In this document: positions 34,753 to 46,292 of the stretch, piece after piece
Position numbering within the stretch: the stretch's first letter is position 1
How the letters are laid out: the number at the start of each line of letters is the position of its first letter
Source of the DNA: Topomyia yanbarensis
Lineage: Eukaryota; Arthropoda; Insecta; Diptera; Culicidae
Length of the DNA: 64,000 nt
Direction of reading: 5' to 3'
Assembly: GCF_030247195.1 (NCBI RefSeq)
Contig: NC_080671.1
Span: 2,942,501 to 3,006,500 of the forward strand
Position numbers and translations under genes: made by a program
The notes under the pieces: generated by a model
Seen by the model: the letters and a program-made list of their open reading frames with translations, nothing else
The model's database searches: none
Told to the model about the DNA's origin: nothing

Positions 34753-35231
34753 CTGGATTTCAATATCGTGCCTTTTATAGAAAATGGTGATGGTCAAACA
34801 AATTCTAGGTGGGAAGCATGGAAAGACCAATTTATGGCATATTTAGCCCTCAAGTCAGTTGAAAATCACGATGAAAAGTATAAAGCTCTCATGTGTTTCG
34901 GTGGACCAGATGTTAGGAAAATCGCACAAACCGCAAATTTTCGTGCGTTTTGGATGATTATTTCTCGCCAAAAATGTCTCTACGCTATGAGAGGTTTAGA
35001 TTTCGTCAAATTAAATTTAACCCTCAGGAGAAACTGGACCATTTTGTTGTGCGTCTACGATCACAAGCTGTTAACTGTGATTTTGGTGATCAATTGGATC
35101 ATATGATTATGGATCAAATAGTGTTCGCTACAGAATCAGATGGTAAACTTAGAGCCAAGTATCTCGAATGCGATAGACCTTTGGACGACATGATGAAGGT
35201 TGGTCGTACACATGAGTCCGTTAAAGCTCAG

Positions 35232-35298
35232 GTATATAAATGTAATACCAATATTATGGTTTATATTTATTAATTGATGATTGACACTGATGTAACAG
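35232..35298 (+). other. Intron-like interval B (67 bp)
   Basis: Donor CAG|GTATAT and acceptor GATGTAACAG|G. Very AT-rich. Joining is phase 0 and continues the capsid C-terminal helix. Confidence 0.65.
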
Positions 35299-35315
35299 GT
35301 TCAAGAGCTTCGAAA

Positions 35316-36245
35316 CCAACCCTCCCGCAACTTGACGTTTGGCCTAAGTTGCATGAAACCACCGTGTTTCGAATGATGTCGCCACCATAGAACTCCGTCC
35401 ACAAATTGCGATACTGTAAATTTCTATGCAAGAAAATAATTCCGTGACGTCTTTTACGAACTTGTTTTCTTTATTTACATTCGGAAGCGGTAATCAAGAT
35501 GATAATTTCAAAACAGCGTAATAGTTTAATATAAATACAAACAAGTTAATTCGTAATTTTGGATTTTCATAAAAGGATTACACATTGTGCCGAATGTAAA
35601 ATGCATGATTTGATTTGAGTGCGCTTCTAGTGAGAACTTTTTCTTCTCCCGTCGCCCTTGAAATATCTTTCGCATATTCTCGAAAGTTTGTCGTTAATCT
35701 TAAATACATTTAGTTTTGTGGTTATCATTTTTCACTTCGTGTTTAACAAAGACGGGATTGACTTCGATTGTTTATTTCTGACAGCATGCGACATTTACGG
35801 TGCAAAGGTTTCCACAAAATTCAGATCTGATGACAGCTCATTTTCCATCGGAGAGGGAGAAAAACAGTCCAGTATCATTGTGTGTGTTGTTTACATTGCA
35901 ATGCAAATATTACTACCTAATATCTTAAAACCAAATGAATATGCTCACTCACTAGCATAAACGCCGCTTGTTTGTATGCTGATGATTCCAAAAAATCATG
36001 AATCATTTAAAAATAATGCATCGGAATAAAGATGCATTATTTTTATAATAAAACAACACCAAACCCAAAAAGTCTTCAAAAATGAATTATCGGAAGTAAA
36101 AAATCTGAACAAGAAAATTTTCAATTTGAACAAGTTTACGCTTTTTTTTAGAAATTGCTCTTGAATAAAGATTGATCCGCCATTTTAGACCCACAGACCC
36201 AAAAAAAGTGGTTTCAACGATTTGTATAGGAGCTGTCAAGTTGTT
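35316..36245. repeat. Insertion of about 0.93 kb between capsid and zinc-knuckle regions
   Basis: The ends carry the inverted 9-mers CAACTTGAC (35328-35336) and GTCAAGTTG (36235-36243). Gag-like coding sequence appears to resume just right of them. No transposase frame is visible. Boundaries are approximate. It could alternatively be a long intron. Confidence 0.45.
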
Positions 36246-36951
36246 CCCCCTTTGGTCGAAACAAACCAGCATCAAATACGGCAGATATATGTCAAATCAA
36301 TTTGAAAGAAGGTTAAGTGTAACAGATGCTCCGTAAACCATTTGGAGAATGATCCAAAATGTCCAGCACGTTCTGAGGTATGCCGGTTATGTGGAAAGCT
36401 CGGACATTTCGCGAGATGCTGTAAGACCGATCGGAAAAGTTTCCATAAGATGGCTCGTAAGAATGTACCCGGAGTTAAACCATACAGTCATCAGAATCAA
36501 AACCATCAACAAACCAGGAAACAGAAGTTTATTCGAGAAGTTGACGATGTTACCGAAAAGGTCGAAATTCACGATCTGTTCCATCTAGAGGGAAAACGAT
36601 CAATTGAGGTTGATGTAGGTGGAGTTTCGGTAAAGTTTATCGTGGATACAGGCGCAGATGCAGATGTATTGAGTTTGGCTGATTGGAAGATGATAAAACG
36701 CGTTGAATTTACAGGGTTTGATGTTAGGAAGGGCAGTAACAAGATTTTTCGGGCTTATGGAAGTAACAAACCGTTGATAGTGCTTGGAGAAATAGATGCA
36801 GAGATCAAGCTTGGAAACAAAAGTTGTGATACAACATTGTTCGTTATTCAAGATGGGAAGTGTTCACTACTATCTGGCAAAACATCTGAAGCTCTAGGCA
36901 TCGTGAAGTTTCTACATGTAGTTTCTCAAACACCATTCCCTGCTATTAAAG
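36246..36951 (+). pseudogene. Zinc knuckles and protease of the LTR element
   Basis: From about 36312 the frame encodes a first cysteine-histidine motif (CNRCSVNH...C), a classical knuckle CRLCGKLGHFARCC at about 36384-36425, a basic linker and an aspartic protease with active-site VDTGADADVL (Asp-Thr-Gly at 36645-36653) and a later VLGEIDAEIKLG. The exon ends at AAAG|GTAAAG. Upstream, SPFGRNKPASNTADI (36245-36290) seems to be gag sequence in a frame one base off. The protease would cut the polyprotein. Apart from the upstream slip the region is open. Confidence 0.8.
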
Positions 36952-37009
36952 GTAAAGGGCAGTAATTTAATTTTAACTATTTTACATAATAAATAATAGT
37001 AAATATTAG
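36952..37009 (+). other. Intron-like interval C (58 bp)
   Basis: Donor AAAG|GTAAAG and acceptor AAATATTAG|AT, with a branch-like TTTTAACTATT 30 bases before the acceptor. Over 80% A+T with stops. Joining is phase 1 and exactly in frame between protease and RT. Confidence 0.75.
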
Positions 37010-39696
37010 ATATGTATGCATCGATTAAAATAAACAAATCATTCCCACCTGTAAGACAATCTATTCGGCGAATACCTATACCATTAGAAGAACTCACTCT
37101 ACTCAAATTAAAGGAATTAGAAAGCCAGGATATAGTTGAACGAGTGAATGAAGCGTCCGAGTGGGTTTCACCTATGTTAGTAAAACGGAAAACTGCGGAT
37201 GAGGTTATAACTATTTTATAATGCTTTAAATAATTAATAATTTGAAATATTCAATTCAAGGTAAGAATAATAATCGATTTACGAGAAGCAATCAAGGCTG
37301 TCATACGAGAAGTTCATCCTTTAACGACAATGGAACAAATGTCTTCTCGATTAAAAGGCAGTAAATTTTTCACAAGGTTCGCTATCAAACAAGCGTTCCA
37401 TCAACTTTTGTTGCGAGAAGATTGTCGATATATCACGACGTTTATCTCTCCGCTTGGCCTTATGCGATACAAGCGTTTAGTTTTCGGGTTATCGGCAGCG
37501 CCAGAACTGTTTCAAAAATGCATGGAAACCATATTAGGCGATCTCCCGTGGATTATCATTTTCATTGACGATATCCTAATTCACGCACCTGACGAGCGTT
37601 CATTGAAAACAAGAACAGAAATTGTCAAGAACCGTTTACGCGAGAGAAACGTAATTTTAAACGAAAGCAAAACTGTAGAATCTGTTAAAGAATTAGAATT
37701 TATTGGATATCACCTATCTGAAGAAGGAGTTAGAGTTTCAAGTACTAAGTTAGAAGCCATCTTAAAATTTCGGCAGCCTAGAACAGCCGAAGAAGTACGA
37801 AGTTTTCTGGGACTAATAACTTTTGTAAATCGTTATATTCCCAACTTATCTACTATTGCAAAACCTTTAAACACACTAACAAAGAAAGGTATCTCATTCA
37901 CATGGGCAGCTAATCATCAAGAAGCATTTGAAAGATTAAAATCGATACTTGCGAAGAATGAAACTCTTTCGTATTATGATTCACGTTTGGAAACTTTTGT
38001 CATGGCCGACGCCAGCCCTGTGGGGTTAGGAGCTGTTTTGTTCCAGAAAGATACCACTGGAATTTTTCGTGTTGTAAGTTATGCGTCCAAAACGCTTTCT
38101 GATGTTGAAAGACGGTATGCTCAGATCGAACGTGAAGCTCTTGCTTTAGTTTGGGCGGCCGAGAAATACTATTTTTATCTTTATGAAAATTTTTTTTGGC
38201 TCATTACGGACCACAAACCGCTAGTTACCATTTTTGGAGAAAGAGCAAAACCAAGTGCCAGAATCGAGAGATGGATATTGAGGCTGATGTCTTTCAATTT
38301 CAAAGTTATTTACCATCCAGGAAAAGCCAATATCGCTGACCCATTTTCAAGATTGTGTCAGGAAGATAGAAGCTTTGTTGAAAGTTTTGACGAGGAAGCG
38401 GAAAGGATAATTCATTTAATTTCCTCTGACGAAATAATCAATGCTACCAAAGACGATGCCGAATTAACCGAGCTCATAAGATGGTTATCATATCCAACGA
38501 AAAGATGGCCCAAAGTACTGTATCGATATAGAATGATCGCAAAAGATTTATCAACAGACGGGAAAATTATTTTAAAAAACAAAAAGATCATTATACCAAG
38601 ATATTTGCAGAAACGTGTTTTAGAGTTGGCTCATGAACCCCATCTAGGAATTGTTGCAATGAAGAAACGCTTACGGGAGAAAGTTTGGTGGAGCAGGATT
38701 GACTGCATGATTGAGGAATTTGTAAATGCATGTCAAGGATGTCTAATAGTTTCTGATTACTCCACAGAACCAATGATACGATCACCAATACCAACAGGTC
38801 TATGGAAAAAAGTTGCTCTTGATTTCACTGAAATTAGAAATGACACACATCTACTAGTTATTGTTGACTATTTTTCGAGGTATCCTGAAATAGAGATCAT
38901 GCCATCAATGACAGCCTGCGCCACCATTTTCAAACTAAAAATTATTTTTGCGAGATTCGGATTTCCCGAAGAAATAGTTTGTGACAATGGGCCACCATTT
39001 CACTCAGCGGAATTCAAGAAGTTTTGTAGCAATAGTGGAATTAACATTAACTATTCGGTACCATACGCACCGTTCCAGAATGGACTAGTAGAAAGATTCA
39101 ATAAAACATTGTTGAAAACGGTGAAGATTAGTGCTGCAATGGGAAGGGATTGGAAAACAGATCTACAAAATTTTCTTCTTGCTTATCGTTCTACTCCTCA
39201 TTCTATTACGAACGTGGAACCAGCAAAACTTCTGTTTGGACGAAGAATTAGAGATAAGATTCCAACAATAAATAGTGAAAAAATTGACGAAACATACAAT
39301 GCAGTTCAGGACATCGATAAAATAAGGAAAGAAAAAGGAAAAGTGTCGGGAGATCTAAAGAGAAAGGCTAAAAATTCAAATATTGATCTAGGTGATCAAG
39401 TAGTTATTAAAAATACGATCACAAGAAACAAATTAACAACCAATTTCAATCCACAACCTCATATGGTATTGAAAAGAGCTGGAACAAGATTGACTGTCAA
39501 AAACATGGCAACAGGAGCTGAGATGGACAGGCATGTAAATCATGCAATAAAACTAGTATCTGCAAATCCTTTTGAGAAGCCAGAGATGCAAGAAGATGAC
39601 AGAGCTAAAACAGGACCAGTACGACTTCGTGAAACTAAAAGACAAATCAAAAAGCCTAGTTATTTAAAGGATTATTCAATATATAGATGTAATTAA
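37010..39696 (+). CDS. Pol of the LTR element: RT, RNase H, integrase (one internal intron-like interval)
   Basis: The exon 37010-37203 encodes the RT N-terminus (RRIPIPLEELTLLKLKELES, SEWVSPML). After the 57-bp interval the frame runs 37261-39696. In residues counted from the Met at 37330: RT to about 175 with the catalytic box FIDD at 78-81; RNase H about 222-335 (MADASPVGLGAVL, ITDHKPLV); integrase zinc finger H435/H438/C468/C471; catalytic D498, D552 and E588 (35 residues between the last two); and a basic C-terminus. RT motif A reads FAIKQAFHQ where Ty3 elements have a catalytic Asp in the second position; the codon GCT at 37381 is one base from GAT. The RT of this copy is therefore probably inactive although the frame is open. 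Confidence 0.88.
37204..37260 (+). other. Intron-like interval D (57 bp)
   Basis: Donor GAG|GTTATA (weak) and acceptor ATTCAATTCAAG|GTA. About 85% A+T. Joining is phase 0 and restores the conserved RT segment (residues DE then VRIIIDLREA). Confidence 0.72.
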
Positions 39697-39718
39697 AATC
39701 ATAGAAGTTTAAATCACT

Positions 39719-39736
39719 AAGAAAACAAGGAAGAGA
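39719..39736 (+). promoter_or_regulatory. Polypurine tract
   Basis: AAGAAAACAAGGAAGAGA directly before the 3' LTR: purine-rich, the usual plus-strand primer position. Confidence 0.7.
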
Positions 39737-39846
39737 TGTAGTGTATAGAAATATATCAAGTAGGCTAAGAAACCGATTGTGGATAAACTGATCATTCAGA
39801 GCCGTTCTTTCGGTAGTAACTGACGTCTTTAGTCTGGGCTATTACA
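39737..39846 (+). repeat. 3' LTR
   Basis: 110-bp partner of 34180-34288, TGTAGTGTATAG to GGGCTATTACA, followed by CCTTA. Confidence 0.92.
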
Positions 39847-39879
39847 CCTTACATCAGAAGGCGAGCAAAGAAAGAGGGA

Positions 39880-42106
39880 TATTCTGTAGAACACAAAAAC
39901 AAACATTTTTTTCAATCTTTCCAGTATTTATTTACTCATATTCATCTAGGATTTTATTTATAGCTGATTTTTTGTTCTTTTCCCATTTCGTCACTTATGT
40001 ACACACCATTGAATTGATTTATTTATAGTATCGCGAACCATACAATAGAAAAATATATATGTAGACAAAAACTAGTTCACTTCACGTTCAACTTGTTCGT
40101 GCATTGTTTCTCATAATTTCCACCAGTTTGTTCAAACAATTTCTTTTTCATTCCAACCGCACCGGGGGAAATAACTGAAATGACTTCTTTCCTCCGCGCG
40201 CTCGGTTTCGTGTTATTGCAGAAAATTTTGGGAAGAAGCAAATCTAACAAAAAAAATATCTCTAACAATTCGCCTCTCAACTATAACTCGTCAATGTCCT
40301 GCGAGAGAACTCCGGAGAGCTGAAAATTGCTAACCGCACACGCTGTGGATGTGACCAATGCATACAATGAATAGGAACTTTAATCCGTTCTGAACTATAA
40401 TAGGGTCTACTACTACTACTATTACTGCTATTACTAATAATAATAAACAATATCTATGCTTGCTGTTTTGTATCGTTTTTTTTACGAGTTTGTTCTATTC
40501 TGTCTTATTATTGGCTGGAAGACTGGGAGAGCATGGCTGCGCAGAGAGCGTCGCTCTCGTCTCTCTCTCTTTTTAACGTTTGTTTTGTTACTATTGGTTC
40601 CTACTGCAGAGTTAGTTGTAGAAAAGAGTGAAATTTGAAGCCTCTTGTTATTTTGTATTTTAGGTGTGTGTGTGAGTGGGTGTTGATAAGTGGAAATTAG
40701 TTACGTTCAGTTGCTCTCTCCTTAAAAATTACTATTTGTAGGTTTTCTGTTTCTTTGGATATATTTTTACGCCTTACTTTTAATTTTGTTTTAGAGTTGT
40801 TTTGCAAGATTTTAACTACATTTTTTTACAGAATGTGATTTTCGATCACCGTAGTTTCCACAGATTGTTGTAGGAACATGTCCGAAAAGATGGAAATTTT
40901 ACACTTTACTACACATTGGTTTTGTTTGTCTAAACGTATTCTTTGTTTACTTTTCAGTTATAATTTTAAATAGTACATGGTTTGTTTTTAGTATACATAT
41001 TTGTTTCTTGTCGTGTCAATTTTTTATGATACTCGAAAAAGGGTGTGTGTGTGTGTGAAAATTCCAAAAACAAAAACGAAAAACGTGGATTTCATGCTTG
41101 GTGCTTTCTAATAAGACTAAGTAGTAATTTTAACTAAAACTACGCTTCATACAGGCATAAACCGATTGGATAGGAATAGCGTATGTTTTAATGAGAACAC
41201 CGGTATGCGAATTGCACAAAAATATATCAGGCCATAGTTGGGATTGTTAGGAATTTTCCAAACATAATACCCAGCGACGTCAAGTTGGAACACATGGACA
41301 GACAAAAGGAGCGAAACAAAAAGTACAACTAATGTTTTACATTAACTCAATTTACAGTTTTGGAATTATGTACAGATCTTGTTCCATAAAGCGAAGAAGT
41401 GGCAATGGTCCTTGCAAAGTTTTGCTTCTTGAGTAGTAACAAAAAAAAACTTTTAAACGAGCATTCGTCGGTCTTCATGCATTTACAAACGCGACGTAGT
41501 TCTTCGCTTTATGCAACAACTTCTCCTCTTCAAGTGGGGGAAGGTGTAGCAGGAATGTTAGAAGAAATAATAATGCTTAAAGCTTCTTTTGGAATGATAT
41601 TGTGGCTCTCGTGTCTTCTTTTCCTAACTCCTATAAAAAAGTTTTTCTTCGATTGCTTCTCTAGGGATGCACATCTTTTTACACACGACGTCGATGACCT
41701 ACAACGCACGACACCTAATATTGATTTAATTAAAGTTATTCGCTCTCGTCGCTTGATTTGTTTGCTTTACAGAACACATCCATGTAAATATCCTTGCTCA
41801 GTTGAGTCAATAAATTAAGATTTGATGTGATTTTTTTTTCACGGGAGGGCGGGGGTACTGCTAGCAACTTCTCAGAAGCGCACTGCCAGATGACTGTTAA
41901 CCGGAACTCTCCAGGGTTCGATGATGGTTGATATGTGCTTGTGGACATACAATAGGGGTTTGAGAGAGACAGAGAAAGGATTCAAGGTATGGGACGGTTG
42001 GAACTGCTTACATCAGAAACGGATGCTGATGTGCTGGCGAGGAGCCACCGAGAGCAGGTTCATCACTCGCGAAGGACAACGTTGTACCGCTGCCCCCGTT
42101 TATTAG
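39880..42106 (-). other. nub: Presumed 3' UTR of the POU gene
   Basis: T-rich on the plus strand (A-rich as transcript), without transposon similarity, immediately after the stop codon. Possible polyadenylation signals (plus-strand TTTATT) occur near 39926 and 39953. Contains a (TAC/TAT)-type trinucleotide run near 40409-40449 and a (TG) run at about 41043-41058. The extent is a guess from texture and from the LTR element boundary. Confidence 0.45.
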
Positions 42107-42539
42107 TCATTCCTGCTTGATTCCCGGCATGCCCTGGTTGCTGCTGGCAGCTGACAGCGGATGGTGGGGCTGATAGAGAGGATTCTGCATGGCACCGAGG
42201 GTGCCGGATATGGAGGAGGACGTCGATGACATCGTGGGTAGTTGGAACATTTCACTGCTACCGGACGAGTGGGTGGGACTTTCCATACCGTTCGGGGGGT
42301 TTATCCGTTTCTCCTTCTGGCGCCGGTTGCAGAACCATACCCGCACCACTTCCTTCTCCATGCACAGGTTGTCAGCTAGGTTGGTGATTTCTTCGCTGGT
42401 CGGTTTGCTGTTGACGAGAAAGGCTTTCTCCAGGGCCACCCGGACGGAGGTTTCGATCGAAGTGCGCTTCTTGCGCCGGCGTCCCACGATCTCCGGTGTG
42501 GTGGCCGTGTTGGTCAGGGTGCTCGGGCTGAACATGCGA
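42107..42539 (-). CDS. nub: POU class II transcription factor, last coding exon (POU homeodomain)
   Basis: Minus strand: acceptor CTCTTTTCCAG before 42539, stop TGA at 42107-42109. The exon begins with two bases completing the codon left by the 52989 exon (phase 2). It encodes the linker [17 protein letters not shown], then the POU homeodomain [10 protein letters not shown]...KPTSEEIT...[20 protein letters not shown], including the DNA-recognition helix with WFCNRRQ, and a Ser/Thr/Pro-rich tail ending GMPGIKQE. Function known for the family: binds octamer-like DNA together with the POU-specific domain and regulates neural and wing/leg development. Sequence features fit nubbin/pdm2; which of the two paralogues cannot be decided here. 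Confidence 0.93.
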
Positions 42540-42744
42540 CTGGAAAAGAGGGAGATAGAAGAAAATAATTGTTATCAGTTGGGTTCTAATACGTACGCGA
42601 TTTTAGACAATATCGATTCATTAATTTTTATCAATTTCGTAAAATAATTCTATTACTCCTGGTTCGTTTGATTTTCGATTACGAAGCATTCAAAAATTAC
42701 ATTTCTGGGTTTGCTTTGAAAACTCAAGCTTGAGCATAAAAGCT

Positions 42745-43120
42745 CTATGTTGACAACATTACGGAGAGCTGAGAACGTGCCCATAACCGCCCAGCCGCAG
42801 AAACCATGCTTTCTCGCGGAACAGATCGCAGCAAGCTACGGTGAAAAACGGACGAAAAAAATTATATTGGGCATTCATTTGGAGTCTGCATTTGAATATT
42901 TGCACGTGTTAATATTGTTGTCCGCAGTGGTGTTCCAGGAAGTGTTCTTGTGCAGTGTTTGTCCAGTCGAAACTGTCCCTGGGTCATTTGGCAGCAGACT
43001 AACGGATGCGAAAAATCTGTTCTTGGATAGTGCTGTGATTTTTTTTTTTTCGTTTTTCACGTGGTTTAGTGGTGGAGTATTATTTTTGAGCAGATCAAAA
43101 CTCAAACCATGTAAGTACTG
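42745..43120 (+). repeat. Diverged intronic repeat, copy 1
   Basis: Starts after CATAAAAGCTCT (42736) with TGACAACATTACGGAGAGCTG, includes CGCAGCAAGCTACGGTG, and ends ACTCAAACCATGTAAGTACT. Similar blocks occur at 43998-44420 and 44460-44845. It is antisense to the POU gene and ends in a perfect plus-strand splice-donor sequence. Confidence 0.6.
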
Positions 43121-43997
43121 ATTCAATGGATTCAATATTATTTTACTAGTCATATTCGTCCTGGTGTGAATTGGTAATAGTAATATTTTTTTAAAGAAGC
43201 TGCTACGCAGCGATATAGATTCATTTTCTATTTTGCTTTATCTACAAGTGAAAATATTGTTGCTAAAAGCTATTCAAAATAGGCTCGAACAGAAAATTTA
43301 ATATTTTTTCATCGGTTGCTGTGATAGAAAATTTACCGGGCGAATCCTTTTTTGAACGAATGCGACTCCCATGTGCTTTCGCTGTCGTTATTTAGAATGC
43401 CGTCTTTCGTACTAATCTTGACTAGTGATATCTGATTGTTGCAAATAATCGACGCACTATTTCATTATTTATTCTCAATATACTAACAATGAATTTATAA
43501 TCCGATTACCCCAACTCTCCGAACGCATTGACGTTAATCAAAAACGGCACAAGCTGCTCAAACCAATGCCCAGTGGTCCATAAAGCAGCAGGATTTTTTT
43601 TACATTTTAGTTAAACTTAACAATTTAGTCTGACTATGTCTTTGGGAGTGTTTACGTAGTTTGTGAGCCGTTTCTTTTTGTTTAAATTAGTTAGTTTCGT
43701 AGTTTTCAGGAAGAAACAAATTTTAAAAAACTTCGTCGAAGGCACTGAGGCTCTTTGTATTGTACTTTTCATTTTACAAGAAATTCACAAGAAATATGAT
43801 GTTTCTTGAAAATGGTTCAATTGATATAGGTAACTGTAGCAGTTATGATTTTTATTTTAAATGGCTTTAAAATACTTTCAGATGTCTCGAAGGACAATAG
43901 TTTATCTCAAAGTACCGACCTTCTAGCTTCTTTCGTTAGACTATTCACTATTATCATTTTTTTAAAGACACTATTTTTCGAATAAATATCGCACACG

Positions 43998-44420
43998 TTT
44001 TTTGAGCAAGTGCGAGCAGCATAAAAGCTCTTCGTTGATAACATTCCGAATAGCCGAGAACGTGCCCACAACAGCACAGCTGCAGAGATTATGATGCATT
44101 CTCGTGGAATAGATCGCAGCAAGCTACGGTGGAAAATCACGGAAAAAAAGTATCGGGTGAACATTTTCAGTCAGCATTATTTTTTTCCCGTGAAGACTCT
44201 CTAATGGTGTTCCAAGAATTTTTCGCGTTTTTTGATTCGGAATAGTGCAGTGTCGCGTTTTGGTCTGCGGAAACCGTCGCGGATCACGAAGCTATTAAGT
44301 CGTGGAGGGACGGATAAAAAACGGAAAAAATCTGTTAGATGGTGAAGTGAAATATTTATTTTTTTGGCAGGTTCTCTGTTGGTTGGCGGAATATTGCACG
44401 AATTTAAAGTTTTTTTTTAT
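43998..44420 (+). repeat. Diverged intronic repeat, copy 2
   Basis: Shares CATAAAAGCTCT, GAGAACGTGCCCA and ATAGATCGCAGCAAGCTACG with copy 1, then diverges in an AT-rich tail (CGGAAAAAATCTGTTAGATG, also like copy 3). Confidence 0.6.
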
Positions 44421-44459
44421 ATTTTTGTGAAGGCAACAATGCTCAGGTGATTGCGCAAT

Positions 44460-44845
44460 ACTTATTTTCGAGTCTCGTGTTCTCGTGGATTTGGTCGAAG
44501 AAAGCAGCTACGGCAGAAAATGACGGAAAAAATATCATGTGTTAATTTACAGTTCCCATTTCTTCCCCGTGACTATCATGTCCATAACTGTATTTTAAGA
44601 AGTGTTTGTGTTCTTGTGTTTTAGCTGTGTTCATTTTTGTGATGTTTCTTGATCTATAAAATCTGTCCCGGGGGCATAAGGCTGCAGGGAGATTTTCCTA
44701 GATGGTGCAGTGATTTTTTCGATTTGATTCCATCAGGATCTTCAGGTACGGTGGAGGAATATTGCTTGTGCTGGATAGTTATTTTTATTGTTTTTATATA
44801 GTTTTTTGCAAGTTGTTACGAAGCTCAAACCATGTAAGTATTAAA
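44460..44845 (+). repeat. Diverged intronic repeat, copy 3
   Basis: Shares the middle and end of the unit (GCAGCTACGG, TTTCTTCCCCGTGA with copy 2; GGTGGAGGAATATT; AGCTCAAACCATGTAAGTAT with copy 1). The start is truncated. Confidence 0.55.
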
Positions 44846-46292
44846 CACTTTCTTTGACATATTGCTTCAGGTGATTGGGCAATATTATTTTTCAGAAAGT
44901 ATGTTGGGACGCATCGATTGCTAATATATATAATACCGTTTTCCGTTCATCCAGCGCAACGCTGTTTTTACAGTGTTATGGATTTAAATAGGCCTAATTA
45001 AACAAAATAATTTTGCATGCAGTTCGGAATTTTCCTAGTAAAAATATTCTAATATATTTGGTCGGTTCGATTCGCAACCCCGCACATAGCGTTAGAGATT
45101 TTTCTAACGGAATTTCTCTAGCGCAAAAACAGAGGCGAATGACCCTAAGGTTAAAACCTCTATAATTGAAATAAAGAAAAACGATCAGTTGCTTAAATTG
45201 AACCCAAATTAACAATCAGAACTGCCATTGAATTTTCTGCTGGCTTGACTGCGTCAAATAACGCAGTTGGCTGCATAAGATGTCTTCTCAAAATGAGTTT
45301 GGCGTGTAGTGACTGGGGTTTTAGTTATGTTCCACAACAATTTGTCAACTTTTATGGTGCATTGCGCAAACAAGAAGTGTGATTAAAAGTATAGGAATCC
45401 ACATACACCTCTTTTATGAACGAATTCGAACTGTTTCTGTTTTGACCATTTTTCCAAAGAGAGAACTTTAATCCCTCATTTTTTCATGGAGTAAGCATTT
45501 AATGCATTTTTGAGCGCTTATTAAAAATAACGTTTCCAGTAGATTTTTTTTACTAAAATATCCTTCCGGAGAGCTACATATTTCCACTATTTTTAAAATA
45601 TGAAAACATTTCAATAAGAATCTTCAATATTTTGTGTAATAATTCATAACACAGAATCCATTCATTTTGACTCCACAAGGTCACTTTTTACCTTGAGTAT
45701 GGCCCCCTGCAGGTAATCTGTCGGGATTTTGGCCCATTCAGTATTTTGCAGCATTGCAATACTAGCGTGTTTTCTACTTCAAACCTAACTCTCTAAAATG
45801 GAACAAAGAGAAAATCCCATAGGATTTTCGTCTTGGTAATAAATGACCGTGCAAATTGTGGGAGCGATTAGTTGCTCCTCGGATTTAAGCATTGCGTTTA
45901 AAATTTGTATGGAACTGATTTTTTGCATCTCACTTAGTTCACTCACACTGAAAAACTAATGCTATAAATAGTTGTGTCCAACAATTTTACCAAAAACTGT
46001 AACTAGCTAGGATTTTTAATAAAATATTATGATTTTATTTTATTTATGGGTTAAAAAATCGCAGCAAATTAAATTTTTCGTCAATACTGCATATGTTTCA
46101 ATATTCTTAACATCTCAAAACCCTATCATAGCAGAGACGTGTAATCTTCTATAGAATCTTTCAGCACAATTTTCTGAATTACATGCGAGTAGTTGGGACA
46201 TTCAATAAACGGATTTAATTCACCTGACAGTGAGATCGAACGATTCATCAAACGTTTTATTTGCATTTGTTCTATCAATTGCCAAGATCTGA
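44846..46292. other. Intron sequence, nothing recognised
   Basis: AT-rich intron of the POU gene. No gene, RNA or inverted repeat stands out. Confidence 0.45.

Larger units (their letters stand above)
34388..35315 (+). pseudogene. Gag capsid region of the LTR element, multi-exonic
   Basis: The first coding exon is only three codons (ATG at 34388, then TCC CGT), ending at a consensus donor GTAAGT. The second exon 34753-35231 carries the capsid (WEAWKDQFMAYLAL, then GGPDV, then YFSPKMSLRYERFRFRQIKF and LDHFVVRLRSQAVNCDFGDQ, HESVKAQ). This exon has no ATG of its own, which supports the upstream mini-exon. A one-base frameshift near 34945 breaks it. After the 67-bp interval 35232-35298 the frame resumes as VQELRNQPSR until the insertion at about 35315. 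The product would form virus-like particles that package element RNA. Confidence 0.75.
34180..39846 (+). mobile_element. Complete Ty3/gypsy LTR retrotransposon (mag-like) with intron-like intervals
   Basis: Short LTRs (109 and 110 bp), each starting TG and ending CA, differ by three substitutions and one indel. Inside are a tRNA-type primer-binding site, gag (capsid and zinc knuckles), protease, RT, RNase H, integrase and a polypurine tract, in Ty3 order. Short LTRs and a serine-tRNA-like primer site fit the mag group. The coding sequence is split by at least four GT-AG intervals (34397-34752, 35232-35298, 36952-37009, 37204-37260) whose removal keeps the frame. This copy is probably defective: a one-base frameshift in gag near 34945, an insertion of about 0.93 kb between capsid and zinc knuckles, and loss of the first catalytic aspartate of the RT. 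Confidence 0.9.
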
